A DNA stretch of 43,682 nt from assembly GCA_964625775.1 (NCBI GenBank), contig CAZVEH010000018.1, positions 1 through 43,682 of the forward strand, read 5' to 3'. The position numbers and the translations under genes are program-made. Positions 27,459 through 36,134 of this stretch are shown one piece after another. The notes beneath the pieces are model-generated. The model saw only the letters and a program-made list of their open reading frames with translations. It did no database searches and was not told where the DNA came from. The stretch is from GCA-2786165 sp964625775. GTDB taxonomy: Bacteria; Pseudomonadota; Gammaproteobacteria; Legionellales; Legionellaceae. How positions within the stretch are numbered: position 1 is the stretch's first letter; each line of letters opens with the position of its first letter.

Positions 27459-27952
27459 AGGAAACCATGTATTTAACCACAGTAGAACTACAAAAAGAGT
27501 CGATGAAATTTTCAGCGGGTCACACCACGATTTTTTCTGCAACGGAGCGTGAACCTTTGCACGGCCACATGTATCAAGTTTACCTGGGTTTGACCACATG
27601 GGTCAAAGAAGACGGTATGACCTTTGATTATCGATATTATAAGAAAAAAATTCATGTGTTGTGCCGGCATTTGAATCAAACATTTTTGATGCCGGAGTTT
27701 TCTCCTTATTTAACCTATGAAGAAGATGCTGATTACTTGTATTTCACTTTCAATCATAAAAAAATTCCATTTTTACGAGAAGATGTGACTTTATTGCCCG
27801 TGGTTAATATCACTGTCGAAGAACTCTCTCGCTGGTTTGTGCAAGAGTTGATCAAAGAGAAAGAAGAATTAGAAAAGCATAGAATTGAGCACATCGTTGT
27901 AAAAGTATTTTCAGCACCGGGTCAATCCGCAAGCCATACCTGGCATCGATAA
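27455..27952 (+). CDS. PTPS/QueD-family protein with an ExxHGH (PTPS-III-like) motif
   Basis: A 165-residue T-fold protein. Zinc ligands are His23 (FSAGHT), His36 and His38 (EPLHGHMY). In QueD and PTPS a catalytic Cys sits four residues before the first His of HGH. Here no Cys is present and Glu33 gives ExxHGH, the motif described for PTPS-III proteins that form 6-hydroxymethyl-dihydropterin in place of FolB. NITVEELSRW matches the PTxEN region. The usual late Glu that anchors the pterin is not evident (VKVFSAPGQSAS). It overlaps midA by four bases and abuts priA. Fold confidence is high; activity is inferred. Confidence 0.8.
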   Translation: MKETMYLTTVELQKESMKFSAGHTTIFSATEREPLHGHMYQVYLGLTTWVKEDGMTFDYRYYKKKIHVLCRHLNQTFLMPEFSPYLTYEEDADYLYFTFNHKKIPFLREDVTLLPVVNITVEELSRWFVQELIKEKEELEKHRIEHIVVKVFSAPGQSASHTWHR

Positions 27953-30118
27953 ATGCCCATTTATCAAGTTGCGGTATTGCAAACCAATCGTGATTATTTT
28001 GATTATCTTGGGCCTGACAATGTCGCTATCGGTGCGCGTGTTTGGGTGCCGTTTCGTCAATCGACCAAATTAGGTATCGTGGTGGGTTTGGATACGCAAC
28101 GCTCGTCTGCTGATCAACTCAAGTCTATTGTTACGGTTTTAGATCTTATCCCTATTCTTACTCCAGATATATTGATGTTATGTCGATGGATTGGTCAGTA
28201 TTATCAATCTCCTTTGGCCCTTGTGTTGGGCTTTGCTTTACCTAAGATCTGCCGTCAAGGTGAAGCTCTTCAGCCAGAACTACAAACATGTTATGAGTTA
28301 ACCTTGTCGATCGATGCGGCGCATCAAGCCATATCGTCTCGAGCAGTCAAGCAACATGAATGTCTTGATTATTTGGCAAGCAAAGGATCGGCCCTTCATG
28401 CTCAAATGGTTCAAGCAGGGTTTTCAAGCCAAATTATCCGTGGTTTGTTGGATAAAGAGCTCCTTTCTCAGAAGATGACGCCTGTTCAACCCCTTTATTC
28501 CCCGACTGCTTTGACGGTATTGCCCCTGAATTTGGAGCAACAGCAGGCTTATGACACCATCATTGCTCATTTGGATCATTATCATTGTTTTTTATTGGAT
28601 GGTGTGACAGGTAGTGGTAAAACCGAAGTCTATTTTCAAGTGATCACAGACGTATTGGCCAGAGGACGCCAAGTACTGATTTTGGTACCGGAAATTGGGT
28701 TAACACCACAATTGCGTCAGCGTTTTCAAGCTAGGTTTGCCGAACCTTTGGTCGTGATTCACTCACAGATGTCGGATAAGGAACGCCAGCAAGCTTGGTT
28801 ATGGGCACGAAATCAAGACGTCAAATTGGTATTAGGCACACGCTCAGCATTGTTCACACCGATGCCTGGATTGGGTTTGATTGTGATTGATGAGGAACAT
28901 GATGCGTCATTGAAACAAATGGAAGGGGTGCGTTATTTGGCCAGAGATGCTGCCCTGATGCGTGCTTATTCTGCCAATATTCCAATTGTATTAGGCTCTG
29001 CCACGCCTTCATTAGAGAGTCTCGCCAATGCCGCAAAGGGTAAATACACGCGCATTCGACTGCTGCAGAAAGCTTTAAATACCTTTCCTTTGCACTACCA
29101 AATTGTGGATTTACGCAGCCAAACTTTGCTTCATGGCTTGGCCACAGCCACTTATGTGGCCATAGAACGCCATTTGTTGGCAGGCAATCAAGTACTGATT
29201 TTTATCAATCGTCGTGGCTTTTCTCCGGTATTATTATGTCATGTGTGTGGTTGGAAAGCTGATTGTCCACATTGTGATGCGCGACTGACGGTTCATCGTG
29301 CCGCAAATCAATTGGTCTGTCATCATTGTGGGTTTCATCAGCCCAGGATGACCTCTTGCCCCTCTTGCCAGAGCAGAGAACTTATTTTTATGGGCGTTGG
29401 AACCCAACGCATTGAAGAATCTTTGGCGACGATTTTTCCTGAAACGGCTATTGTGCGGATTGACAGAGATGCGATACGTAAAAAGCAAGCTTGGGATGAA
29501 CAATTGTCAAAAATTCATATGGGGCATGCGCAGTTGATCGTGGGTACCCAAATGTTGGCTAAGGGTCATCATTTTTCACGGTTGTCCCTGGTTGTGATTT
29601 TAGACGCGGATTATGGCTTTTATGATCAAGATTTTCGTGCTTTAGAACGTTTGGGACAATTGATCACCCAAGTCTCTGGACGTGCAGGCCGTGCAGACGT
29701 GCCTGGTGAGGTCGTTATTCAAACCCATGTGCCCGACCATCCTTTGTTAAATACATTGATTCAAAGCGGTTATGAGCCGTTTGCTGAAGCCTTATTAGAA
29801 TCTCGCCAAGAAGCAGGCTTACCTCCTTGTTCTTTTCTGGCTTTGCTACGAGTTCAAGGAAAACATCAGGATAAAATTTTGGCTTTTCTTCATGTGGTTA
29901 AACAACAATTAGCCTCTTCTGATCTGACTTTGATGGGACCCGCACCAGCTCCCCTGGCTAAAAAAGCAGGCCAATTTCGCATGCAATTATTAATAAAATC
30001 AGCCTCACGACAAAAACTCCAAGCTCATCTCACAGCCTTAAGACTCAAACTTCAGTCCAATGCTTTGGCCAATGGGCTGCGCTGGAACATTGACGTGGAT
30101 CCTATTGATTTGGCGTAA
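27953..30118 (+). CDS. priA: Primosomal replication restart helicase PriA
   Basis: At 721 residues it is full length. An N-terminal 3'-OH-binding domain precedes the helicase core, with Walker A LLDGVTGSGKTEVYF, Walker B as DEEH in IVIDEEHDASLKQ, and GSATPSLESLA. The zinc cluster holds eight cysteines in LCHVCGWKADCPHCDARL and CHHCGFHQPRMTSCPSCQS. Motifs V-VI are IVGTQMLAKGHHF and QVSGRAGRADVPG. PriA reloads the replisome at stalled forks. The ATG directly follows the stop of the PTPS gene. Confidence 0.98.
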   Translation: MPIYQVAVLQTNRDYFDYLGPDNVAIGARVWVPFRQSTKLGIVVGLDTQRSSADQLKSIVTVLDLIPILTPDILMLCRWIGQYYQSPLALVLGFALPKICRQGEALQPELQTCYELTLSIDAAHQAISSRAVKQHECLDYLASKGSALHAQMVQAGFSSQIIRGLLDKELLSQKMTPVQPLYSPTALTVLPLNLEQQQAYDTIIAHLDHYHCFLLDGVTGSGKTEVYFQVITDVLARGRQVLILVPEIGLTPQLRQRFQARFAEPLVVIHSQMSDKERQQAWLWARNQDVKLVLGTRSALFTPMPGLGLIVIDEEHDASLKQMEGVRYLARDAALMRAYSANIPIVLGSATPSLESLANAAKGKYTRIRLLQKALNTFPLHYQIVDLRSQTLLHGLATATYVAIERHLLAGNQVLIFINRRGFSPVLLCHVCGWKADCPHCDARLTVHRAANQLVCHHCGFHQPRMTSCPSCQSRELIFMGVGTQRIEESLATIFPETAIVRIDRDAIRKKQAWDEQLSKIHMGHAQLIVGTQMLAKGHHFSRLSLVVILDADYGFYDQDFRALERLGQLITQVSGRAGRADVPGEVVIQTHVPDHPLLNTLIQSGYEPFAEALLESRQEAGLPPCSFLALLRVQGKHQDKILAFLHVVKQQLASSDLTLMGPAPAPLAKKAGQFRMQLLIKSASRQKLQAHLTALRLKLQSNALANGLRWNIDVDPIDLA

Positions 30119-30132
30119 ATCTGTATGATCCC

Positions 30133-30161
30133 TTCAGTATCTCTGATGCTTTTGCTATAAT
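30133..30161 (+). promoter_or_regulatory. Candidate promoter of the 503-residue gene
   Basis: An extended -10 box TGCTATAAT ends at 30161, with a 17-base spacer from TTCAGT (30133-30138). It lies 43 bases before the ATG at 30205. The -10 is perfect and the -35 weak, which is common for extended -10 promoters. It suggests the gene is transcribed separately from priA. Confidence 0.55.
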
Positions 30162-30204
30162 TAAGGCATTTTGTTTTTTATATCAGCATAGGTTTGGAGT
30201 GTAA

Positions 30205-31716
30205 ATGCTAACCAGAGACATGTTTACTCAATATACGGCACTTATCACTTTTTTGGATGAAACCGATCTTAGTTGTTTGATCGACTTATCGAAAAATTTG
30301 CAAAAGAATTATTATGTCATCAGAAAAAATGGTTCTATCGACATCCAAGAGTCGATTAAAGTGGGCTCAGTGGTTGCTGCGCTGGGTAGCGCTCTCCATT
30401 TGGATGTGTTGTTTAAACATAAATCAGACTCGATAGATGCGCTTCATGTCACTATGGTGTATGCCATGGCCAATCAAAACATGGCTACTATCAATTTTTG
30501 TTTAAACCAGGCTGATTTCAAAAATTGTAATCTGGATTTCGTCATGGAGCATGGCGCAGCTGTTTATGGGCCAGAAGATTTTTTTGATCATGTGTATCAG
30601 TATGAACAATGGGAAAAAACTTCACAAAAACTGAGAACTTTGGCCAGAATAGCCTTAGCGCATGGACAATGGGCTATTTTTAAAAAATTGCTCACAGCAG
30701 ATATGGATGTCTGCGGCGAGTTGGATTGGGTCGATGAATGGCCTAACAACAAGTTACTCAGTCTTATTTTACAGCACAATAACTTTGATGCCTTGCGCTA
30801 TGTTCTCGATCATTACATGGGCAAACATAAGCAAGAAGAGAGGGTGTTACATATCTTGCGTTACGCATTCCAGCATTGTGAAGAGGCTTTTATTCATCGG
30901 CTTTTAACTATTCCTATGTTCGAAGCCATCCTGCATGATAAACCCGAGTATGTGATGTTTTGTGCGGGTAAAATGGGTGCGTCTGTGTTTCAACGCTTGC
31001 TGCAAGATGTTCCTCGTGCAAAAGATTATTTGTTATGTGTTTCTGTATATCAAGGTCGTACACATCACGCTTGGTCTTCAATTTTAGAGTATGGCGATAG
31101 AGAAACAGCTCAAATCTTGCTAGATCATCTGCCTGAAGAACAACGGGGTGAGTTGTTTCGCTTTAGTGACGAAGACTGTGTTTCATTTATCTTGTTGTTG
31201 ATTTTTAGAGGTAAAAATATTGAATTATTGGCGTTTGTTCTGGAAAAATTTCCTGAAGTTCAAGAAGATTTTAAGCGGAACTATAGCAACTATTTTAAAA
31301 TCGTTTTTGGAGCAGGTTATGTGCAAGCTGATACAGATTATTTGGGTATTGCCGTAGCCTTTTTGAAACATTCTGAGTCTAGCTACAGGACTTATCCAGA
31401 TGTTCAAGATACTTTGGTGTGGTTTGCTGATTCGATCTTTACTCAGCTCAGAACAACAAAGATGTGTTTTGAAAAACGACACAAAACACTTTACGCTATG
31501 TCTTTGGAACACTATACGCAATATTTTGATTTGCTGATTCATATCCAACGTTTCATCAAAATAAATATCGATGAGCCTATGATGCTCTTGTCGAGTATTC
31601 CAAGGACAAACGTTCATCCTCTGCTGAGTCATGCGCTTGGATTTACGTTATTTGGCCAGGCTCGTCAGATTGAGACACCTAAGGCGATTTCTTTGGAGTT
31701 GCCAGCGTGCCATTAA
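30205..31716 (+). CDS. Unknown protein with degenerate ankyrin-like helical repeats
   Basis: The 503-residue soluble protein is not recognised as a known family. It contains about seven spaced copies of a pattern like xxLLxxxP after a helix: NMATINFCLNQADF near 92, WAIFKKLLTADM near 156, FDALRYVLDHYM near 194, AFIHRLLTIPMF near 228, SVFQRLLQDVPR near 260, ETAQILLDHLPE near 300 and ELLAFVLEKFPE near 340. This resembles eroded ankyrin repeats. No signal peptide or membrane segment is seen. It has its own promoter-like site. Such solenoids are common in effectors of intracellular bacteria, but that role is a guess. Confidence 0.65.
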   Translation: MLTRDMFTQYTALITFLDETDLSCLIDLSKNLQKNYYVIRKNGSIDIQESIKVGSVVAALGSALHLDVLFKHKSDSIDALHVTMVYAMANQNMATINFCLNQADFKNCNLDFVMEHGAAVYGPEDFFDHVYQYEQWEKTSQKLRTLARIALAHGQWAIFKKLLTADMDVCGELDWVDEWPNNKLLSLILQHNNFDALRYVLDHYMGKHKQEERVLHILRYAFQHCEEAFIHRLLTIPMFEAILHDKPEYVMFCAGKMGASVFQRLLQDVPRAKDYLLCVSVYQGRTHHAWSSILEYGDRETAQILLDHLPEEQRGELFRFSDEDCVSFILLLIFRGKNIELLAFVLEKFPEVQEDFKRNYSNYFKIVFGAGYVQADTDYLGIAVAFLKHSESSYRTYPDVQDTLVWFADSIFTQLRTTKMCFEKRHKTLYAMSLEHYTQYFDLLIHIQRFIKINIDEPMMLLSSIPRTNVHPLLSHALGFTLFGQARQIETPKAISLELPACH

Positions 31717-31734
31717 GGATGTTTTTTTATCCTT
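31715..31734 (+). terminator. Weak hairpin after the ankyrin-like gene
   Basis: AAGGAT and ATCCTT form a 6-bp stem around a T-rich 8-base loop just after the stop codon, followed by TTATC. The stem is short and AT-rich, so termination would be inefficient. It is the only hairpin of this kind in the gap before the next gene. Confidence 0.3.
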
Positions 31735-31899
31735 TTATCGGTCTTTCCGTATGTGGCAAAGGGATCACCCCTGCGTTTTTATTTTATAACAGCATTGAAA
31801 ACCACTATATTTCTATAAAAATAGTATGATACAGTCTGCTTTTTTAGATTTCACAGTGATTGTTATACATTCATTGTTTTTCTAGTAGGGGATTAAAAA

Positions 31900-33033
31900 A
31901 TGAATAATAAAACGCCAGTGAGCAGTAAGACGGTAGATACAAAAAACACTCAAAATACTGTAAGTAGCGTGGGTAGTGATGGTAGTGCTTTTGTTCTTTA
32001 TGGCAATCCAGATCGTTTTGCGCAACAGTTTCCTCAATACAACCTTGTTAGACGTTCTGCGGTAAAAAAATCTCCCGTCCGTGTTAATTTATCCTCTGAG
32101 TTTAGCGATGCTCCTGATGGACCGAATGACATGGAAACTATGCTTGATAAAAAAGAGCTTGAGCAACCTCATCTCATTGATAAGATTCAAAAAGATATTA
32201 TGAGTATGGACATTCATAATAAAAACGAACATGAATCTTTGAAAACATTAGTACAAATGTATATTACATTATCGATAGACACTCATCATCTGCCTATTGA
32301 CAGCACTATCGATATTGAATGCTTAGATCAAGCAAATACCCGATTATTAGCGGTTTTGCGATCTAGTCTTGCTGCTCTCGAACAAGAAACGGTTCATTCT
32401 TTTTTTGCAAGTCCACGGAAAAGAGCTTATACAGCGTTAGCAAAATTTTTAGATAATTCTGCTTTATACCCTTCTATGCGTGCCAAAACAAAATTGCTCC
32501 CCACTGAACTTCAACATACTTTAGAAACCATGTCTGGTTTGATCAATGCATTTTATATGACGATAGCTTTGAACAACTTGAATACGGAAGAAAAGGCACC
32601 CTTTTACTCGCGCCTCAAGCTTGGCATTGAATTAGAGCTCCAACGCATCAAACAAGATAAACGTAAACTCATTCCATCCGAACATGTGGTGTTGCGGTAT
32701 TTGGGTCATATGTTGTTGATCTTTGCAGCAGCCATTGCCATAGCGACTTTGGCTGCAGCGATCATCGCTTATTCTGGCATAAGTGTCCCTGCCGTATGGT
32801 TATCTTATGCTGCCACAGTTCAAGCAACCACATTCGTGACAGAAGGCCTTGCTTCGGTGACGGCGTTGCTAGCTTCAGTAGGCGTTCAAGCAACCGCAGC
32901 TCAAGCCGCAGCGGGTGTTGCGGTATTGTCTGCTTCAGTGTGTACTTTGTTTGGAGCCGCCATACAGCCTGCTACCTTGCGTCAAGATGCAACAAGAGCT
33001 GCAGTGTCCATTGAGCGGGCTCTTACGTGCTGA
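31900..33033 (+). CDS. Unknown protein with a C-terminal hydrophobic region
   Basis: A 377-residue protein of no recognised family. Residues 1-75 are Ser/Thr/Asn-rich and probably disordered. Residues 80-260 are helical and charged. Residues 267-291 (GHMLLIFAAAIAIATLAAAI) form a strong membrane segment, and 312-352 form a long Ala/Val-rich hydrophobic stretch, ending near a Cys. There is no N-terminal signal peptide, so membrane insertion would come from the C-terminal hairpin. The ATG follows AGGGGATT. The layout, a soluble front with a late membrane hairpin, resembles membrane-targeted effectors. That is inference only. Confidence 0.6.
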   Translation: MNNKTPVSSKTVDTKNTQNTVSSVGSDGSAFVLYGNPDRFAQQFPQYNLVRRSAVKKSPVRVNLSSEFSDAPDGPNDMETMLDKKELEQPHLIDKIQKDIMSMDIHNKNEHESLKTLVQMYITLSIDTHHLPIDSTIDIECLDQANTRLLAVLRSSLAALEQETVHSFFASPRKRAYTALAKFLDNSALYPSMRAKTKLLPTELQHTLETMSGLINAFYMTIALNNLNTEEKAPFYSRLKLGIELELQRIKQDKRKLIPSEHVVLRYLGHMLLIFAAAIAIATLAAAIIAYSGISVPAVWLSYAATVQATTFVTEGLASVTALLASVGVQATAAQAAAGVAVLSASVCTLFGAAIQPATLRQDATRAAVSIERALTC

Positions 33034-33146
33034 TGAGGGAATAAACGTACCTCCTGAAAACGACAGGGTCGTTTGAAGGATCTGGGGGGGCGGTACAACC
33101 GTCCCTCTCTAATCAACTGATAAACACTTCTGCTTCTTGGAGCACC

Positions 33147-33647
33147 CTATCTTATATTTGAAAATGAATCGGTTGTTATTGAGTTTCCAGAAAGTATGGA
33201 TCTTTTTAAAATCAACGCATCTTTATAGTCAGGCACAAGCTCGATAGCTTTATCCAAATGCTCTAAAGCAGTCTTTTCTTCATTTACAGTACCAACCGAA
33301 AGAACTTTCGCAGATTCCGTATAGGTTTTTGCTAACAATAGTGTTTGATTTTTGGTCAGATTTCTGATTTCTTCATGATTCATTAAAGCTAAAATTTTCT
33401 GAAAATCAGATAATCCACTGCTATGCTTTCCCCGAGCACACTTGTTTAATCCAGATGTCAAATATTCTTCTAGCTTAGTGTCAAATAGCTTGCGATTTTT
33501 GCGATATTTTTCGCGAGAACTTTTTATTTCATGGTTTAATAATTCATGGGGAAACGTTGATAAAACTATGGTTGACAACTGACGCGCATTGCTCGGTGCT
33601 TTATCTCGTAGTTTGGTCGTAAAAAATGAGTGAAAAGTTCGTAGCAT
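33147..33647 (-). CDS. Unknown small protein with a C-terminal TPR-like motif
   Basis: A protein of about 166 residues from ATG 33647, chosen because TAGGAGA lies six bases upstream; a longer form from 33689 would overlap the preceding gene. The N terminus is Phe/Arg-rich (LRTFHSFFTTKLRDKAPSNA). The C-terminal third has one clear TPR helix pair (KTALEHLDKAIELVPDYKDA) after LLLAKTYTESAKVL. It begins ten bases after the stop of the permuted-papain-like gene, so the two are a pair. Function unknown; a binding partner or chaperone role is possible. Confidence 0.6.
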   Translation of the reverse strand: MLRTFHSFFTTKLRDKAPSNARQLSTIVLSTFPHELLNHEIKSSREKYRKNRKLFDTKLEEYLTSGLNKCARGKHSSGLSDFQKILALMNHEEIRNLTKNQTLLLAKTYTESAKVLSVGTVNEEKTALEHLDKAIELVPDYKDALILKRSILSGNSITTDSFSNIR

Positions 33648-33657
33648 ACAGTATCTC

Positions 33658-34515
33658 CTAATATAAATGGTTTGACTTTGATAATTCATCGACTTGATGT
33701 TTCATGGAAACCAATGTTCTACCTATTGCATCGGCCGGTTTAGAAAGGCCAGATTGAATAACAGCATCTCTCAAGCCTTCATAAAAGATGCTATCTCCTT
33801 TACCTTGAACGATCTCGAATAAACTCTTAACGGCGGCAATTTGAGTGGACATCTGTGACAAGGGTTTTAATCCAGTCAAAGCATAAAAAACTGCCTGTCC
33901 ACATGCATTATGAGCCAGATCATACTGGGAGGTTTTTTCAACAAGTAACAAACACCTTTTTTGATAAGACTCAATATCTAGAACTGTTTTGTTAATGTCA
34001 ATCACACAATAATATTCCATAGAGCACTTTTTTTTTGCTTTTAGATAACGAGACTGCGAAGAAAAAAACTGATCTTGTAAAATATTAGCATCTGATTCCA
34101 TTCCAGATGGGACCTTGCTCACCAAAGTATTAGGTAAATGAATCAATCCACGGTTTGTTTTTCTAAAAACACCAGCCAATACGTGACCGGTATAGATTGG
34201 ATTCATTTTTTTATTTTTCCAATCATCAGAGTTGATTACCGACTGATTGATTTTGATAATGAGCAGAGTTTTAGAACTCAATGCAGGCGGGAAAGTTTTC
34301 TCTAAATCACCCCAGCTTCTAGATTGATACCCAGTTTTTTCTTCGGTCTGAATGATATCATTCGTAGATTGTAAGATTATTGCGCTTGGTGTGTTTTCTT
34401 GGTCATTTATAATGTGTTTTGCCTCAATATGCAAATGGCGCATAGATGATATTGCTGTAACAATAGAGCCGCTAGAGCGATAAATATTTTTTGTACTATT
34501 TATGGCTTTCATCAT
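33658..34515 (-). CDS. Putative permuted papain-like (NlpC/P60-superfamily type) protein
   Basis: A 285-residue protein from ATG 34515; longer forms overlap thyA. It is not a recognised family. A His at 111 (YTGHVLAGVF) precedes a Cys at 205 in YDLAHNACGQAVFYALTG. This order, His then YxLxxNxC, is that of circularly permuted papain-fold enzymes such as LRAT-, PPPDE- and DUF4105-like proteins. The helix before the Cys (DIESYQKRCLLLVE) also fits. The first 60 residues look disordered and no signal peptide is evident. It follows thyA by 43 bases and precedes a TPR-like partner. The catalytic reading is a hypothesis. Confidence 0.5.
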   Translation of the reverse strand: MMKAINSTKNIYRSSGSIVTAISSMRHLHIEAKHIINDQENTPSAIILQSTNDIIQTEEKTGYQSRSWGDLEKTFPPALSSKTLLIIKINQSVINSDDWKNKKMNPIYTGHVLAGVFRKTNRGLIHLPNTLVSKVPSGMESDANILQDQFFSSQSRYLKAKKKCSMEYYCVIDINKTVLDIESYQKRCLLLVEKTSQYDLAHNACGQAVFYALTGLKPLSQMSTQIAAVKSLFEIVQGKGDSIFYEGLRDAVIQSGLSKPADAIGRTLVSMKHQVDELSKSNHLY

Positions 34516-34558
34516 GGATGCACCTAACCTTTGAAAATAATATCTAAAGCGGTAGCCG

Positions 34559-35353
34559 TTAAATCGCAATCGGTGCCTTGATCCCAGGATAGGGCTCGTA
34601 CCCTTTCCAAACGAAATCCTCAAAACGATAATCAAACAAACTGTCTGGCTTACGTTGGATGTGGAGTTTGGGCAAGGATTTGGGGGTGCGTTGTAATTGC
34701 GTTTTGGCTTGTTCTAAATGATTCAGGTAGAGATGACAGTCACCACCGGTCCAGACAAAGTCGCCTACGTCTAAATCACACATCTGAGCCACCATATGCG
34801 TCAATAAAGCATAGGAGGCGATGTTAAAAGGCACGCCTAAGAAAACATCGGCTGAGCGCTGATATAATTGGCAGGATAGCCGTCCGTTTGCCACATAAAA
34901 CTGAAACAAAGCATGGCAAGGTGCCAATGCCATTTTGTCTAACTCTCCTACATTCCAGGCACTGACAATCAAACGGCGCGAGTCAGGGTTGGTTTTGATT
35001 TGGGTCATGACCTCTTGAAGCTGATCAATGTATCGTCCATCCGCACTGGGCCAGGAGCGCCATTGTTTTCCATATACAGGTCCTAGATTCCCAGCGGCAT
35101 CTGCCCATTCATCCCAGATGGTGACACCATGTTGATTCAAATACGCAATATTTGTATCACCGTTCAAAAACCATAACAATTCGTGCACAATGCTGCGCGT
35201 ATGGAGTTTTTTCGTGGTCAACAAAGGAAATCCCTGGGTCAAATCAAACCGCATTTGATAGCCAAAAACCGATAAAGTCCCGGTGCCCGTTCGATCTTGT
35301 TTTTCTGTGCCTTGGTTCAGAATATGTTGCAGGAGATTAAGATACGTGTGCAT
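34559..35353 (-). CDS. thyA: Thymidylate synthase
   Basis: The 264-residue ThyA is complete. It starts MHTYLNLLQHILNQGTEKQD with the phosphate-binding RTGTGTLS, has the catalytic Cys in ALAPCHALFQFYV, the RSADVFLGVPFNIASYALLTHM segment and the dUMP-binding GGDCHLYLNHLEQ, and ends FEDFVWKGYEPYPGIKAPIAI. It converts dUMP to dTMP using methylene-tetrahydrofolate. The start at 35353 matches the family and overlaps lgt by 17 bases. Note that on its top strand G greatly exceeds C, although the gene reads leftward. Confidence 0.98.
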   Translation of the reverse strand: MHTYLNLLQHILNQGTEKQDRTGTGTLSVFGYQMRFDLTQGFPLLTTKKLHTRSIVHELLWFLNGDTNIAYLNQHGVTIWDEWADAAGNLGPVYGKQWRSWPSADGRYIDQLQEVMTQIKTNPDSRRLIVSAWNVGELDKMALAPCHALFQFYVANGRLSCQLYQRSADVFLGVPFNIASYALLTHMVAQMCDLDVGDFVWTGGDCHLYLNHLEQAKTQLQRTPKSLPKLHIQRKPDSLFDYRFEDFVWKGYEPYPGIKAPIAI

Positions 35354-36134
35354 GGCGTTTTTCCTGTGCGTGGTAATAAAGCAGACAACCAATGATAAAC
35401 ATGGGCAGAGACAGTAATTGTCCCATAGTTAACCAATTCAAAGCAATAAATCCGAGATGACTATCAGGTTCGCGGAAGAACTCTACCCCAAAACGACACA
35501 GCGCATAGGCCATTAAAAAGACTGCAGAGGTGGCACCGTCTGGACGAGGTTTGCGGGCGTACCACCAAATGATCACAAATAATAATATCCCTTCTAAGCC
35601 AAACTCGTACAATTGTGAGGGATGTCTGGGTTGGTTGTCGGCTTCTGGAAACACCATGCCCCAAGGCATTTGAGTGGCTCGACCCCATAATTCTCCATTG
35701 ATGAAATTGCCAATGCGACCTGCCGCCAAACCCAGAGGAACCAGCGGGATAGCGAAATCAGAAACGGCCCAAAATGGTTTTTTGATTTTTTTGGCAAACA
35801 AATATCCGGCGATAAGCACCCCAAGGAGACCCCCATGAAATGACATGCCTCCTTGCCATACTTTGAAGAGGTTGATGGGGTGATGCATGAGTTCATAGGT
35901 GTTATAAAACAACATATATCCTACTCTGCCGCCAATGACGGTGCCCAAAGCGGCATAGAAGATCAAATCGCCAATTTGTTCGTTGGTCCAATCCAAATGA
36001 AAATGTTTGACCCGCCATTTGGCCAAAAGTCCAGCCAAACTGAAGCCTAATAAATACATCAAACCGTACCAGTGTACGCCAATAGGCCCAATGGAAAAAG
36101 CGATAGGGTTGATGATTGGATAAGAGACGCTCAT
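35337..36134 (-). CDS. lgt: Prolipoprotein diacylglyceryl transferase
   Basis: The 265-residue inner-membrane enzyme has seven hydrophobic segments, HWYGLMYLLGF near the N terminus, the GGMSFHGGLLG motif, and the signature GRIGNFINGELWGR. The late RFGVEFFREPD is typical. It transfers diacylglycerol from phosphatidylglycerol to the lipobox Cys of prolipoproteins. It overlaps ptsP by four bases (ATGA) and thyA by 17, in the conserved gammaproteobacterial rppH-ptsP-lgt-thyA order. Confidence 0.98.
   Translation of the reverse strand: MSVSYPIINPIAFSIGPIGVHWYGLMYLLGFSLAGLLAKWRVKHFHLDWTNEQIGDLIFYAALGTVIGGRVGYMLFYNTYELMHHPINLFKVWQGGMSFHGGLLGVLIAGYLFAKKIKKPFWAVSDFAIPLVPLGLAAGRIGNFINGELWGRATQMPWGMVFPEADNQPRHPSQLYEFGLEGILLFVIIWWYARKPRPDGATSAVFLMAYALCRFGVEFFREPDSHLGFIALNWLTMGQLLSLPMFIIGCLLYYHAQEKRHAHVS

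Noticed and set aside
31795..31830. TTGAAA and TATGAT upstream of the 377-residue gene as a promoter
   Set aside because: The spacer is 24 bases, too long for a sigma-70 promoter, and other hexamer pairings were weak.
33058..33074. AAACGAC/GTCGTTT hairpin after the 377-residue gene as a terminator
   Set aside because: A 7-bp stem is present but no T run follows on either strand, so a rho-independent terminator is not supported.
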